Part shown: positions 35,378 to 48,000 of the stretch, one piece after another | Layout of the letters: every line of letters begins with the position of its first letter | Numbering within the stretch: position 1 is the stretch's first letter | NCBI RefSeq assembly: GCF_003254395.2 | Contig: NC_037648.1 | Location: forward strand, 13,206,330 to 13,270,329 | Direction: 5' to 3' | Origin: Apis mellifera | Taxonomy: Eukaryota; Arthropoda; Insecta; Hymenoptera; Apidae | DNA length: 64,000 bases | Translations under genes and position numbers: made by a program | Notes under the pieces: model-generated | Databases searched by the model: none | What the model saw: only the letters and a program-made list of their open reading frames with translations | Told to the model about the DNA's origin: nothing

Positions 35378-38300
35378 ATGATGCACACTATGAGCGAACA
35401 TACCGGTGGCACAGGAGGATTGGGCGTCAGCGTGCTCCCATTCGATGGGATGGGATTGTTCGAGCAACAACGGCCCAGATTCCTCTTCAAGATGCCCAAA
35501 GTGGTGCCTAATCAGAAGGCCAAATTCGAGACCGAGGAGTTATTTAGGAGACTGAGTCGGGAAAGCGAGGTAAGTAATTTAAATTAGATTTTTTCTTTTA
35601 TCTAGTTTTCGCTCTGATCAAATGATACATATATATATCTATATTACTTCGTTCAAGTACACGTTAGATAATCGTTTGTACGTATCGCTCTGTTTATAAA
35701 TATCGTTATATCGTTCTTCTTCGAGATATTTTCTTTTTTTCTCCTCGCCCATACCGAGATTAAACGAAAGTTACTTTCGAGGAAAGGAATGTTAATTAAT
35801 TCGGATCGAAGATTCGCGCGTTCGAACGCAATGGAATATCATCGTTTCCTCGAATTTCACGCGTCCCTCGTTCCGCTCGCGAAAATTAATTCGCTCCGTC
35901 GATTTCGATCCCTTCCGACGGATCGATCCCGATGGAAATCACGCGCTCGATCCCCGATCAAATTTTTCCCGCTTCGAACTCGAAAATGGTAAAATATCCT
36001 TTTTTTTTTTCTTTTCTCTCCCTAAACTTGCACAGGTGAGATACACCGGGTACCGGGACAGACCAGTCGAGGAACGCCAAGTGCGCTTTCAAAATGGTTG
36101 CCGGGAAGGTTATACGGAGATCGCGTTCGCCGCGACGGGCACCAATCTCCAGCTGGTTTTCGGCAACGCGTCCGGAAATTACGGCGGCGACATAAACGAT
36201 TGCGATTTTGAGAAGGAGCGCGGCAAGGTAAGTGAAACGTAAAAACGTCCTTTTATATTTCTTCTCAACCAAACTTTTCTCGCAACTTGTCGATATATTC
36301 GATGATCAAAGTTTGTCGGATCGGATAAAATTAGAGGTATTAGAAATTAGTTTAACGATTAATCTCGTTCGAACGATAATTTTGCTCGATCTAATTGGTG
36401 AATTGCGGTCGACAGGAGAGAAGGGAGCTCGGACAGGATGCGTACAGTTTTTCGTGTCCTTGGGCGTCGTATGTCGTGGGTGCTGGCGGATAGACAATTT
36501 AGTATCCGTTTCTACCTCTCGAACAATGGTGTCACCGCGTCGAAGAAGACATCGAGAGACATCCGGTCCCCAAATTTTTCCCCATCCTCCCCGCGGGTGG
36601 TGGTGAACGAGATTTACAACGCGCAACCTTTCAGACCTTTCAGACCTTTTCGTCATTATTATTCTTTACGGATCGGAAATTAATTTAAAACGAGGTTGGC
36701 AAAATTGAAAGATACTTTATCTCCAGATACTCGTTTCTTTCTTTTCTTTTTTTTTTTTTTTTCGGAATTAGTCTTCGATCCGACTTTTTTTCCTTTATTA
36801 AAGACTCGCTTAACAGGGGTTCGTTGTACGTCGGCGCGGAGGAAGAGGGAGGCGTCGCCATCGCGATCGATCGATAAGAGCGTCGCGAATCCGCCATTTT
36901 CTAAAAGAAGCACGCGTCCAGACAACAACATCCCCTTTCACGGTAATCTGATCGTTTTTTTTTTTTTTTTAAATTAAAAATCGAGGAGTAGGATGGAAAA
37001 TTTTAGAAAAATTTTAGGAAAGGAAAGGGGAGACACATTGACGTGACGTTTAAATTCTCTTCTCGAGATTCAAAGGTTTTAGAAATTGGAAAGGGGAGAG
37101 CCTATTAACAGCTACCAGCGAACCAATTAGCGTTTTTCGAAATCCGTCAAACAAGGCGGGACTCGGAGACCGCCAGATGCGTAGACTCTTCACAAGTCAC
37201 CCGGTATATAATGGGTCATAAATCTTGCTCTACCTCTCTTGGGATCCTCCGAAGGGTGAGCGCAATGTTCCTCTCCGGTTGAAATTCTTCTTCGTTCAAA
37301 GTTTCGACTTTCGAGAAATTGGAAGTTCTAGTTTTTCTCTCTCTCTCTTTCTTCTTTAAAATCTCAAAAATATCCCTCTGCGATAAATATCGAATCTAAT
37401 GTTAACGAATTAAAAGAAAGAGGAAAAATCAAGCAAATAAACAAATTTAAATTGATTTAAATCAATGAACGCGAAATACATAAAAATATATAATATAAAT
37501 AATAATTCGAAAGATAATAACGAAATATAAATAATATAAATAATAATAATAATAATAATAAAAAATTCGAAAGATAGGAACGAAATTATCGAGTTTAAAA
37601 ATCGAACAAAAAAAAAAGAAAAAAATCAAGCTTGCGAATAAACCATTAACATAATTATTATATATATAATTAACACAATTTTTTTATTATATATATAATT
37701 AACATAATTTAAATCTGAACACGCTCATGGAAATACATAATTAAAAAATTCGAAAGATAGGATTGAAATTATCGAGTTGAAAAAATCGAGCAAGCGGAAA
37801 AAAAGGAAAAGAATCAAATTTGCGAATAAATCATTAACATAATTTAATAAACGTGAACGCGCGAAATACATAAAATAAATATACATAAAAATTCGAAAGA
37901 TAAGAACGAAATAATCGAGTTTGCAAATGAATCAATTTAAATTGATTTAAGTCTGAACTCGCGAAATACATAAAAATACATATTATATAAATATTTATAT
38001 AAATAATAATAATAATAAATTCGAAAGATAAGAACGAAATAATCGAGTTTCCAAATAAACCAATTTAAATTGATTTAAACCTGAACCCGCGAAATACATA
38101 AAAATATATACATAATACAAATAAAAATAATAACAAAAAAAATTCGAAAGATAAGAACGAAATGAGTTTAATCGAGCAAGGAAAAAAAAAGAAAAAAAAA
38201 AGAATCAAAAAATTTGCAAATAAATCATTAAACTAATTTAAACTTGAAATACATAAAACTACATATACATAATACAAATAAAAATAATAACAAAAAAAAA

Positions 38301-41300
38301 TTCGAAAGATAAGAACGCGCGAAATACATAAAACTACATATACATATAATCCAATACTTATATATATACATATACATATAATACATATAATCCAAATAAA
38401 AATAATAATAAAAAAAAAATTCGAAAGATAAGAACGTGAACGCGCGAAATACATAAAATAAACGTACATAAAAATTCGAAAGATAAGAAATAATCGAGTT
38501 TAACCGAGCAAGGGAAAAAAAAGAAAAAGAATCAAAGAATTTGCAAATAAATCATTAACATAATTTAAACTTGAACACGCGAAATACATAAAACTACATA
38601 ATCCAAATAAAAATAATAATAAAAAAAAAAATTAGAAAGATAAGAACGTGAACGCGCGAAATACATAAAACTACATATACATAATCCAAATAAAAATAAT
38701 AAAAAAAAAATTCGAAAGATAAGAACGTGAACGCGCGAAATATGTATATAATATAATATAATACGCGAAAACAAACGTATATAAAAATTCGAAAGAGAAG
38801 AAATGGTGTCAAGTTTAACCGAGTAAGGATTTCGAAATAAATCGTTAAACTAGTTTAAACTTGAACGCGCGAAATACACGTAGAAATGAATACGCGTGAA
38901 ATGAGATAAGAACGAGAAATCGATCGAGTTTAACCGAGCGAGAAGGAGCAAGAGTTGAAATGAGCAGGAGAGAGATGCATCGAAGATAAGATCGACGAGA
39001 GGTAGTACTCCCGTCTCGCCTCGCCGCTCTTTGCTGCCTGGGCCTCTATCTCGCTCGCGAATCTCTCTGCCCTTAATTATTTCCTCTCGGCGGGGAACGG
39101 GCGCGAGACAATGAGCGGTGGACACGTGCAGCCGTGCGTCGTGCTCTTTATTACGCCCTCCTCCCCCCTCCTTCATTGTCGATTAAAACAAAACCCGCGC
39201 GGTGGCCGCGGGTCGCCGTGTAAACAACCAACGTGTCTCTTTTCCCTTTTATTTCGAGCATGGAGAAAAAAGAAAAGAAGAAAAGAGATGAATTGATTAA
39301 TTGCTCGCATCGCCCTTCTTCTCCCCTCCTTATATATGATTCACACGAATTCCACATTTTCATCGAGTTTTTGACAGATATAGCGAATTTCTAACTAATA
39401 ACGTTACTAATAACGAGATGGATGGAAATTTCTCGGCTCGGGTCAAGCTGATTTACACCGAGAGTGGCTAAAAATATAAATCCTGAGAATTGTTGTTATT
39501 ATGGTTCTTCGAACAGGGAGAGGGGGAGTCCATTCTCTTCTCTCGCCAATCGTAAAAATCTTCTCTCACGAGGCCGATAAAGAGAGGCCGATCGAAAAAG
39601 AACAGAATATCTTTTTTCGCGCAGGTATCGAAGCCTTTCTACAACAACATCTCTTCAAACTCTTCTTCCAACTCTATTCTATTGATAACAGAGGGAGAAG
39701 AAAGATTTGATCGAATTACCTCGAAGAAATGTTTTTTTCTACGCTACCGTTTTTCTCAGATGTTGCACGCTGACCCCGCTCAACGTTCACCGAGGGAGCC
39801 ACCAGTTGACGAATGCCTCGTCCATTGTGGACGCCGCTCGGCAAAAAGGCGAAACGGCACCGCCTACCGAAAAACAAAAGAGCCGTCCAAATAGCTAGCC
39901 GTTTGTCTCTCGCAGCGTTCGAGTCATCGTTCCACCCTTTCCCCGATTTTTCACCCCCCTTTCGTTCCGCACAGTTCGACGTTACATCTTGTTTTTTCGA
40001 CTTTCCCTTCTCCATAATCTTTCTTTCTCGTTCTATTATTATACCCATCAGTGAGCAACATGCAAATAAGCGGGCGAAAGGGTTGCACGGTGGAAAAAGT
40101 CGTGAACGAGAGACACGCGTTACAGTTTAAATATCGCCGTCCTATTATTCCTGGCCGATAATGGGCCAGTCACGCCCCTGGCGAGCGAAAGGTGTCGAAT
40201 GGATTTTTTCATATTTTTTTCTCTCTCTCTCTTTCTTTCTTCGCGTGAGAAAAATTAAACGATGATTAAACGGTTCTTTTACTCACTCTCTTTGTTTAGA
40301 ACATTTGTCGTAGGATGGAATGAATCGTTTTATTTTTCGCGAGACGCGTTTCCAGGAGAGGAAGTCTGTTACAGGGAAAAATTTATAATGAAATGCAGGT
40401 GGAACGTGAATCGAATACCCCGTACTTCCCCATTACGTCAGTCGCGCAGTTTCTACGAATCGATTCCGTAAGCGAAGTCCAATGTTTCGAGCATTCTTTC
40501 TCCATCTCTCTCTCTCTCCGATTTAACGTTTACGATCGAAGGTAATACGAGATATTTCCCCCGTATATTTGGAGGGAAAATTTTTGTTCGACGAGTAATT
40601 TGGAGGTCCTTTCTTTTCGAAAAGGCGGCAAACCATTAGATTATCGAATTCGAATCCACCACCCGCCGCTCGCAGCTCCCGTGGCTCGGGTTTATGATTG
40701 CGTAAAAAAGGGAATCACGCTGGGCGGCCACATTGTTACATCGCTGCGCCGACGACACAGCTGTGTGTCGCGACGGAAAAAACACGAGAGATTCTCGCCT
40801 CCCAAAAAAACGCTTCTTCTCCTCGATGGACGAAAAGTCGAATTTTCGTCCTTCGAAGAAAAAAGAATAGAAGGATGAAACAGGTGACGAAATTTTTGTC
40901 TCGAGGAAACGGGGGCGGGCGGCCTGGATTCCGTAACAGTTTCTAAATTTCGAACGCCGGAAATCGGGATCATTTGCCAGGAAATAAAATAACCCTGTTG
41001 AGCCAGAGGCAGCGGAGATAATTGACCGTTTCGAGTTTTTCGAGGACCCAACGATCGTATATATATATATATATATACCTTCATCGTTTGTCGGTCAACC
41101 CGTCTCAAAGCCATAAAATCTTTTCACAAAAATCGTTCCATCTTATCGTCGATTGAACATTTATCTCGAGACTCGAGCGGTGAAGTGAATTTAAATATGA
41201 GAAAAATTCCAGAAAAATTATTTCAGGCTCCTTTCTCTCTCTCTCTCTCTCTCTCTCTAGCCATCGTCGACCTCGCAATTTCACCTCTCCCCGACGCTTG

Positions 41301-42881
41301 TACCTTCCAATCTGCGTAATCGTTCTCTGGAAATAAGAAACGTTCGTGGCGCGAAGGGGGGTTGGAGGGTGGGGAGAAGGAAACATGATTGAAAGTCGAA
41401 GGCGGACCGTCAGGCCTTAATGGACCCGCTCCAGGATGCACGAGGAAAAGGAGCAGCGTCTGATTTCTTGCTCCATCCGACGATATTACGACCGCCGTTC
41501 CCCAACAATGCTTTAACCCTTTCGTCACTACAACTATATATATATATATATATACACACACAAAGTGTCCTCCAGGCGACTATAATCGCTCTCCATAAAC
41601 GTGCTACAGGCGATGCTATAGTCACTCTGCATAAGATACCATTGAGATGCTATGGGATTATAGTCACTTTGTAAGATGATATAGTCACTCTGTATAAAAT
41701 GCCACTGATAGTCACTCTACATAAGATGCCATTGATATATTATAGTCATTCTGCATAAGAAGCCATTGATATGTTATAGTCACTTTAAATATGAAGCCAT
41801 TGATATATTATAGTCACTCTAAATATGAAACATTGGTATATTATAGTCACTCTAAATATAAAACTATTAATATATTATAGTCACTCTAAATATGAAACTA
41901 TTAATTTATTATAGTCACTCTACATAAGAAGCCATTGGTATATTATAGTCACTCATAAAAAGCCATTGATATATTATAGTCACTCTAAATATGTAGCCAT
42001 TGATGTATTATAGTCACTCTAAATATGTAGCCATTGATGTATTATAGTCACTCTAAATATGAATTGATATATTTATAGTCACTCTGCATAAGATGCCACT
42101 AATATAGTCATTTTGTATTAGATGTCATTGAGATGCTATAGTCACTCTCTCATAAGAAGCTATTAATATATTATAGTCACTCTGCACAAGATGCCATTGA
42201 TATACTATGGACGATTATAGTCATTCTATATAAGATGCATGTTGTAGATATGACGATTATATTTTCCTGAAAAGCATTGTTATTTTTATCACTAGTTTCT
42301 CACGAGATTAATAAAAATCGCTAAAAAAAAAATGTCATTTTTAATTATCGTTCTCAAAAAGGATGCAAATACGCGTATTATCCTATTATTCCCAAAAAAA
42401 AAGAAAAAAAAAAAGGATGTACGCGTATATAAGATAATGCTCGTTCTCGAGCGGATGCATCCCTGCCCCGTAGAATGGTGGTCAAGCACGATCGTTCTGT
42501 TTCCAGGTACACCTGAGATCCCGGCTGATCATGAACGGCGTGTGCGTGATGTGGCGCGGGTGGATCGATCTCGAGAGGTTGGACGGCGTCGGTTGTCTCG
42601 AGTACGACGAGAAACGCGCGGCCGAGGAGGACGCGCTGCTCCGCGACCAGCTCGAGCGTTACAACCAGCGCGTGCGCGATTTCGACGAGAAGCAACGGGC
42701 GTACAGGAGCTCGGCCGCGCAGCCGCCACACTTGAACCACCACCACCACCACCACCACCACCACGGCCACCACGGCCACCACGTGAGCGGGGCCGCGGCG
42801 GGGACGACGGGCGCGATCGAGGCCACCCACCTCACCCACCGCCAGGATCCAGAGATGGAGGTGAGGCTGAGGGCTTACTGA
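35378..42881 (+). CDS. CBFB: Core-binding factor beta (Big brother/Brother)
   Basis: Three exons, 35378-35569, 36036-36227 and 42507-42881, encode 252 residues. The CBF-beta domain begins at MPKVVPNQKAKFE (residue 39) and runs through LFRRLSRESEVRYTGYRDRP, EERQVRFQNGCREGYTE, ATGTNLQLVFGNASGNY and MNGVCVMWRGWIDLERLDGVGCLEYDE. It heterodimerises with Runt-domain factors and raises their DNA affinity; it does not bind DNA itself. The 38-residue extension before MPKVVP, including LFEQQRPRFLFK, is typical of insect Brother/Big brother and absent from vertebrate CBFB. The C-terminal tail has nine consecutive His, coded by repeated CAC, then GHHGHH. Exons 1 and 2 are both 192 nt, phase 0. Intron 2 is 6.3 kb. 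Upstream ATGs near 35378 give the same frame (MMHTM). Confidence 0.95.
37400..38890. repeat. Variable-period tandem repeat in CBF-beta intron 2
   Basis: A core block with gcgaaatacataaaa, a TA-rich stretch, aataataaaaaa and ttcgaaagataagaacg recurs about a dozen times. The gcgaaataca motif starts near 37471, 37861, 37961, 38089, 38319, 38447, 38579, 38657 and 38737, giving spacings from about 75 to 130 bp. Copies become shorter and more alike to the right. It is non-coding. Confidence 0.9.
41575..42240. repeat. Minisatellite of about 34 bp in CBF-beta intron 2
   Basis: About 20 copies of a unit built on TATAGTCACTCT followed by a variable AAATATGAA or GCATAAGA and GCCATTGATATAT. Copy spacing is 30-38 bp. 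The array ends about 265 bp before the exon 3 acceptor at 42505-42506. It is non-coding. Confidence 0.95.
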
Positions 42882-45015
42882 GGCAGCGAGAAGGCCGCCA
42901 CCAACGAGACCAGTTGAGCTGTTTTTCGATATCTGGGAGCGACACTCCGCATCCTCCCGACCGGATGGATAGAGGATAGAGAAGGAGGAGGAGGAGGAGG
43001 AGGAGGGGCGAAGAGTCGCGGGAGAAGGATATTCGGACGATTTATTCGTTCGAACGGATGGATGGATGGATGGATCTGTGTTTTTTTGGAGAAGATACGA
43101 GGGAGGTGTTTGAAGAGAACAACGATCGTTTCATTATTTTCTTATAATTGCCTTGAATGAATTTTTTCTTCGAAGAAAGATAAAAAAAAGAAATTTAAAA
43201 ATTAGGGGGGGAAGTTAGTTACACCGGGTGTATTATATTTTTTTCTAATTCGAATTCTGTATAATAATCTCGTTACTTCTTATTCTCGGGATACGATACG
43301 ATAATGTTAATGTAATTCTATACATATATATATATATATATATATTGAAAAAAAAAAAAAAGAAAGGAAAATCTTATCTAGTTCATTTACGAAAATAAAC
43401 TGTATCGAAATCCTCGTGACTCCAACCGTTCCGTCCTTTTACCACCTCTCCTCCCCCCTCCCCCCTCCTCCGCCTTTCCAAACAAAGAGTTTTATAAGGT
43501 CGATATCGATCGAGCGTACGTACGATTCGAGTGACGCTCGATCGATGTCAATGCACGATCAATGATCAGCGATAGTTAGAATTTAAGCAATGTTAAATAT
43601 ACATTCGTACTAACAACTGCAACGCCGAATTTCTTATGTACAATTAACGATAATAAGGATCGCATCGTGTTTAGCATTTAAGGAACGAGTTTCTTTCTTC
43701 CATTTACGAAATTCGTTGAAAAATTATTCACCGTGTTGCGTCCAATTATATACCCATTATTCATCGAAACGAAGCGAGCAATCGTGTCGAGAGTTCTTTC
43801 CATTCGATTCTATATATACATATATACATATACACACATATATATGTATGTATGTATTTCGTATTTTTGTTTCTCTCGTTACGAAGATATATCGAGTAAT
43901 AGGTGTAAGGATAATATCGTTAGATGAACGATGTACCTCGTAAACAGTAACAAACGTAAAGGAGAATTAGAGAGGAGAGGATTAATTTTACAAACTTTAC
44001 GATTGTTCCTGTCCTAATCGCATTCGTCAAAAGCCGTGCAACGAATTTTTTCCCCTCGACGAAGCTTTTTTTCTTCTTTTTTTTTTCCTCCTCCCCTTAT
44101 CTGGAGAAAAGATCGCTCTCGAGTCTTGGCTCCGATTTTACATATCAGAATCCGCGATCGATTCGACTCGAAACTTTCCCCTTATTTTACCCGATCAAAC
44201 CGATAATTTTATTGCCAATATTAGTTAATACAGTAGAAACATGTAGATATATACGTTTATATATCCGATTAACTAATACATAGAGTTATAAAATATTTAT
44301 TTCATTCTTACGATCCATATATATATATATTTCCCTTCGATTCGAGTTGATATTCGAGCTCGAATTAATCGAATCGTTCGTTTTTTCGTCAAATTAGATC
44401 CAATCATTTCGATTTCATTACACGCATTATCCGAAAAGTTTCTCCCCCGTTTCCTTCGATTTAGAAGAAATTAGACGAATAGGAAAGGGAAAAAAAAAAG
44501 AGGAGGATCGTACGATTCTTTTCAACGAAAAAAACGTCGACGCGAATTGGAATTTTCGGGAGGAGGGATATGGAAGAGAGATGGGAGGGCGTGCGTCATG
44601 TTTAACGAAAGAGGAGCATGATTCACATGGGGATTCCCCCTTCCTCCCCTCCCTTCCCCCCAGAATTCCTCGCGAGCGAGCGACCAAGATTTCGTTTCGT
44701 ATTCGTCGAATATACATATATATATATATATATATATAAATATATATGCATAAGAGCGATGCCCGACGATCTCTTACGTTGCATTGTACATATTTGTAAA
44801 GACTTAGGTTAATTTGTAACCAGGCGGCTTCTCCATTCCGGAATCGCGAACAGGGGAAAAAGTGGGAGAGAGAGAAAGAGAGAGTGAATGAGTGAGCGAG
44901 CGAGAGAGAGAGAACGTGAGATAACGCGCGACGATCCTCGACGCCTCGACGATTGTATAAAGCTGTTCATCGATTAAACGTAATTTTCCGTCGAACAATC
45001 GTGTCCGTTTCACGT
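42882..45015 (+). other. Probable 3' UTR and downstream flank of CBF-beta
   Basis: After the TGA at 42879-42881 follow a GAG trinucleotide run (about 42982-43008), a GGAT tetranucleotide run (about 43058-43076), TA runs near 43325 and 44710, and an AATAAA at about 43396. Where the transcript ends cannot be decided; the A-rich sequence with AATAAA near 43396 is one candidate. No other gene was seen. Confidence 0.45.
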
Positions 45016-48000
45016 TTTTATTTACTTTCCCCTCCTCTTTCCTCGATAAAAAAAAGGAAAGAATCTGTTATTTTAGAAAAATTGGAAATTGATTTCTCCT
45101 TTGGATAAATAATCTTTACCTTTCTTATTCCGTAACGTATCCTTTCTCTTAGTCACCTCTTATCTCTCTATCTGTATCGTCGTTTCTTCGAAGAAAAAGA
45201 AAACCGAGTGTTCATTGCTCGAACGGAATAACGGAAGAATGGTAAATTGAAAAATCCTGCTCCTGAGGAACGAGAGAAGAAATTGGTAAAGAAGGATCGT
45301 ATCTGGAAGGAGAAGAGAGAAAATAACAATCGTTGGAAAGGCAAGACGAATTGAACGATCGAGGAGGAGAAAGGATCCGATATACACGATGCGCGTCGCG
45401 CGCGCACGAAGCTTGCGCGCATGCGCGCCCACGTACACACCTACGTACACACACCTACGGGCATACGTGTTTACGGACAGAGTGGAGGGGGGGCCTCTGA
45501 GCCGTCGGAGGGGTCATTTTCTGGAATAATGCCGTGGGCGTTCGGGCGTAGAAACGTACACGGGTATCGAGCACCGTTGATCCTATCAAATGGGAATCAT
45601 CCGGAAATCACCCCCGGTAAATCTGCTTTTATTGTTTCCCAGCTAAACGTTCCCCTTCCCCTCGCAACATCGAATTCCTCTGTTCCAAATTGGATATATA
45701 TACACCGTTGGATTATTCGTCATTACGAGGGATAAAAGCGACGTGTCTTTTCTTTTTCTCTTCTCTTAAATCGATACGAATTGTTGAAACTTTTTTTTAA
45801 AAAGAGGAGAGGGGAGGGGAGGATAATTAGGAGAAGTGTATCGATGTAAGACGATAATGCGAGCGTCGGAATTCTTATAAGAAGCCTTACAAGCGGAGAA
45901 CCGATACGGGGGAACGAGGACCGTTGTCACTTCCCACGAGATCGCGAAACCAACGGAAAATTCGTTACTCTCGTTCCTTCCAAGAAAGTGTGATCTGAAA
46001 GATACTTTTATTGAATGAATTATTCTCGATTAATCATTTGATAGCAATTATTCAGGATAAAAGAAAATGAACGAATTGTCAAAATATTCTTGTTTCAATT
46101 AGAAGAAGCGTAAGCGTACAATTCCAATGTAATAATAATCCCTAGAATCTCGATGATTAAGCTTCGATATTAATTTAATCGATAACTTATTATTATTTAA
46201 GATCGATGAATTTATCTATATAAAATTAGTAACAATTATAATTATCTAAATCTAAAAAGAATAATAATTTCGTGATCTTAATGATAATAAAATCTGCAAC
46301 AAATTGTACACATTTGTTGCAAGAGACGTACGAATTTATTTTTTATATCTTTTTCTATATCTTGATAAATTGATAAATTTATAATCTTGATAAACTTGAT
46401 AAATTTAATCAAAAACATTATTATTCGATAAGATCGTGAATTGTCCTTCTTATAAGAAATTTTTATTAGTACAATAATACACAAAGAATTTATAAACGAT
46501 TAATTTTCAAAGATTGGAGAAACTGCGGATGGATGGGATAAAGGGAATTGTAAACACCTGCGTGACTGTGAGATTAACAATGAAGGAGGGGAGGAGGAGG
46601 AGGAGATGCACGGAAACTGAAAAGTTTCGAGTGGGTTTGCGAAGTGAATCAACGGACGAGGCGTGGAAAGGCGGCGGGATAATTTATTGGCAGGAGCCGT
46701 GACTTTTTGCCTCCATTATGCAAAATCCCGACACGATTTCCCGTCGAGAGTCGCCCACTCGAGGATCGAGGCCGAAATCGAGAATGGAAAGGAAATCGGC
46801 CGGGGGCCCTCACCGGTCATCAATTACGATTGGAAATAAATCGAAGGCAGATGCGACGGGGTGCTGCCTACGGGGCCAACCTTCCTCTATTCCTCCTCTT
46901 CTCTCCTTGCCTCGCCGATTTTTCTCACCCCCCGCCGACAATACGACTGTTTTCAACAAATACAAAACGATACACGAGACCGTTTCCACCCCCTTCCATT
47001 TTATATATATATACTCCCTTGGCACCCTCCTCGAATTCCTCGAGGCTCTTTGGATTTCAATAAATTGATGCGTTTATCGAAATGGATTTCCTCTCTCGAA
47101 TACACCCAGCTGAGTGTAAATTAATAAAGTAGAATTGGGATACTTTTCGGATTTAAGCGTATTTTTATTTTTAGAAAACTCGAGAAGTTAAGTCGAGCGA
47201 GAATAAATCGATAAAAATGTGATTTTTTAAATTTTCGGAAGTTAGTTTAATTTTTTTCAATTAAAAAATTGCACGGAGCAATTTTATAATTGGAAGTACG
47301 TGGTTCCCTTTAGACCGAGCTTAATAAATAACACGATTGCGATTGCGACTGATTAAACCGTAACGAGGCAACGATACCTCGGTTTTTTATCAGGCGACCA
47401 CAGGAAGTTGGTCGATAATAAGCCTTCCTCGGACGAGGGAATGTAAGAACGGAAACGAGAACGCGTTAATATTCGCGCTTATGATATATTAATTCTCGAA
47501 AATAATCTCTATATTCTTTTCTACGCGCGACGGGTTGGATAATTTCAGCAATTCAGTGACGAAAAGGAGGGAGAAAGAAAGAGAAAGTTTTTCCTTAAGC
47601 TCGTTCCCTATTTTCGTTTTCCATCGTTCGCCAAACCAAAAATCCGAAATCTAATCCTAATGTGAAAACGGAGGGAAGAGAGTTCTTCTATTCTAAAATA
47701 CGAGCAACCGGATCGAAGCCTCTCGAACGCACGATCCTCTCCGTTCCCCCCTCCACTCCTATTCCATTCTCGTCCCCATTCGCGTCGTTTATGTTTTGAC
47801 AGAAAACGCGTCCGCCCGCTTCCATTCCGTTCCTCCCAATCATTCCCCCTCCTTCTCCTTCCCCGTCCTCTTTAAACTTCTCGCCGAGAGGCGAGGTGGA
47901 AGAAGGGAAGAAGGAAAGAGGATCCTCTGTCTCTCTCTCTCTCTGGATCTAACCTCGCATTAGAATCGAAGTTACGTGAAGAAATTTATTATTATTTATA

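Noticed and set aside
42332..42979. A 215-codon frame overlapping CBF-beta exon 3, rich in Arg and Pro
   Set aside because: It is the shadow of the GC-rich CBF-beta exon in another frame; the CBF-beta frame has a clear domain and splice site.
45160..45454. Three overlapping minus-strand frames rich in Arg, Phe and Ser
   Set aside because: All three frames are open over the same CpG-poor, purine-rich bases, which is a composition effect and not a gene.
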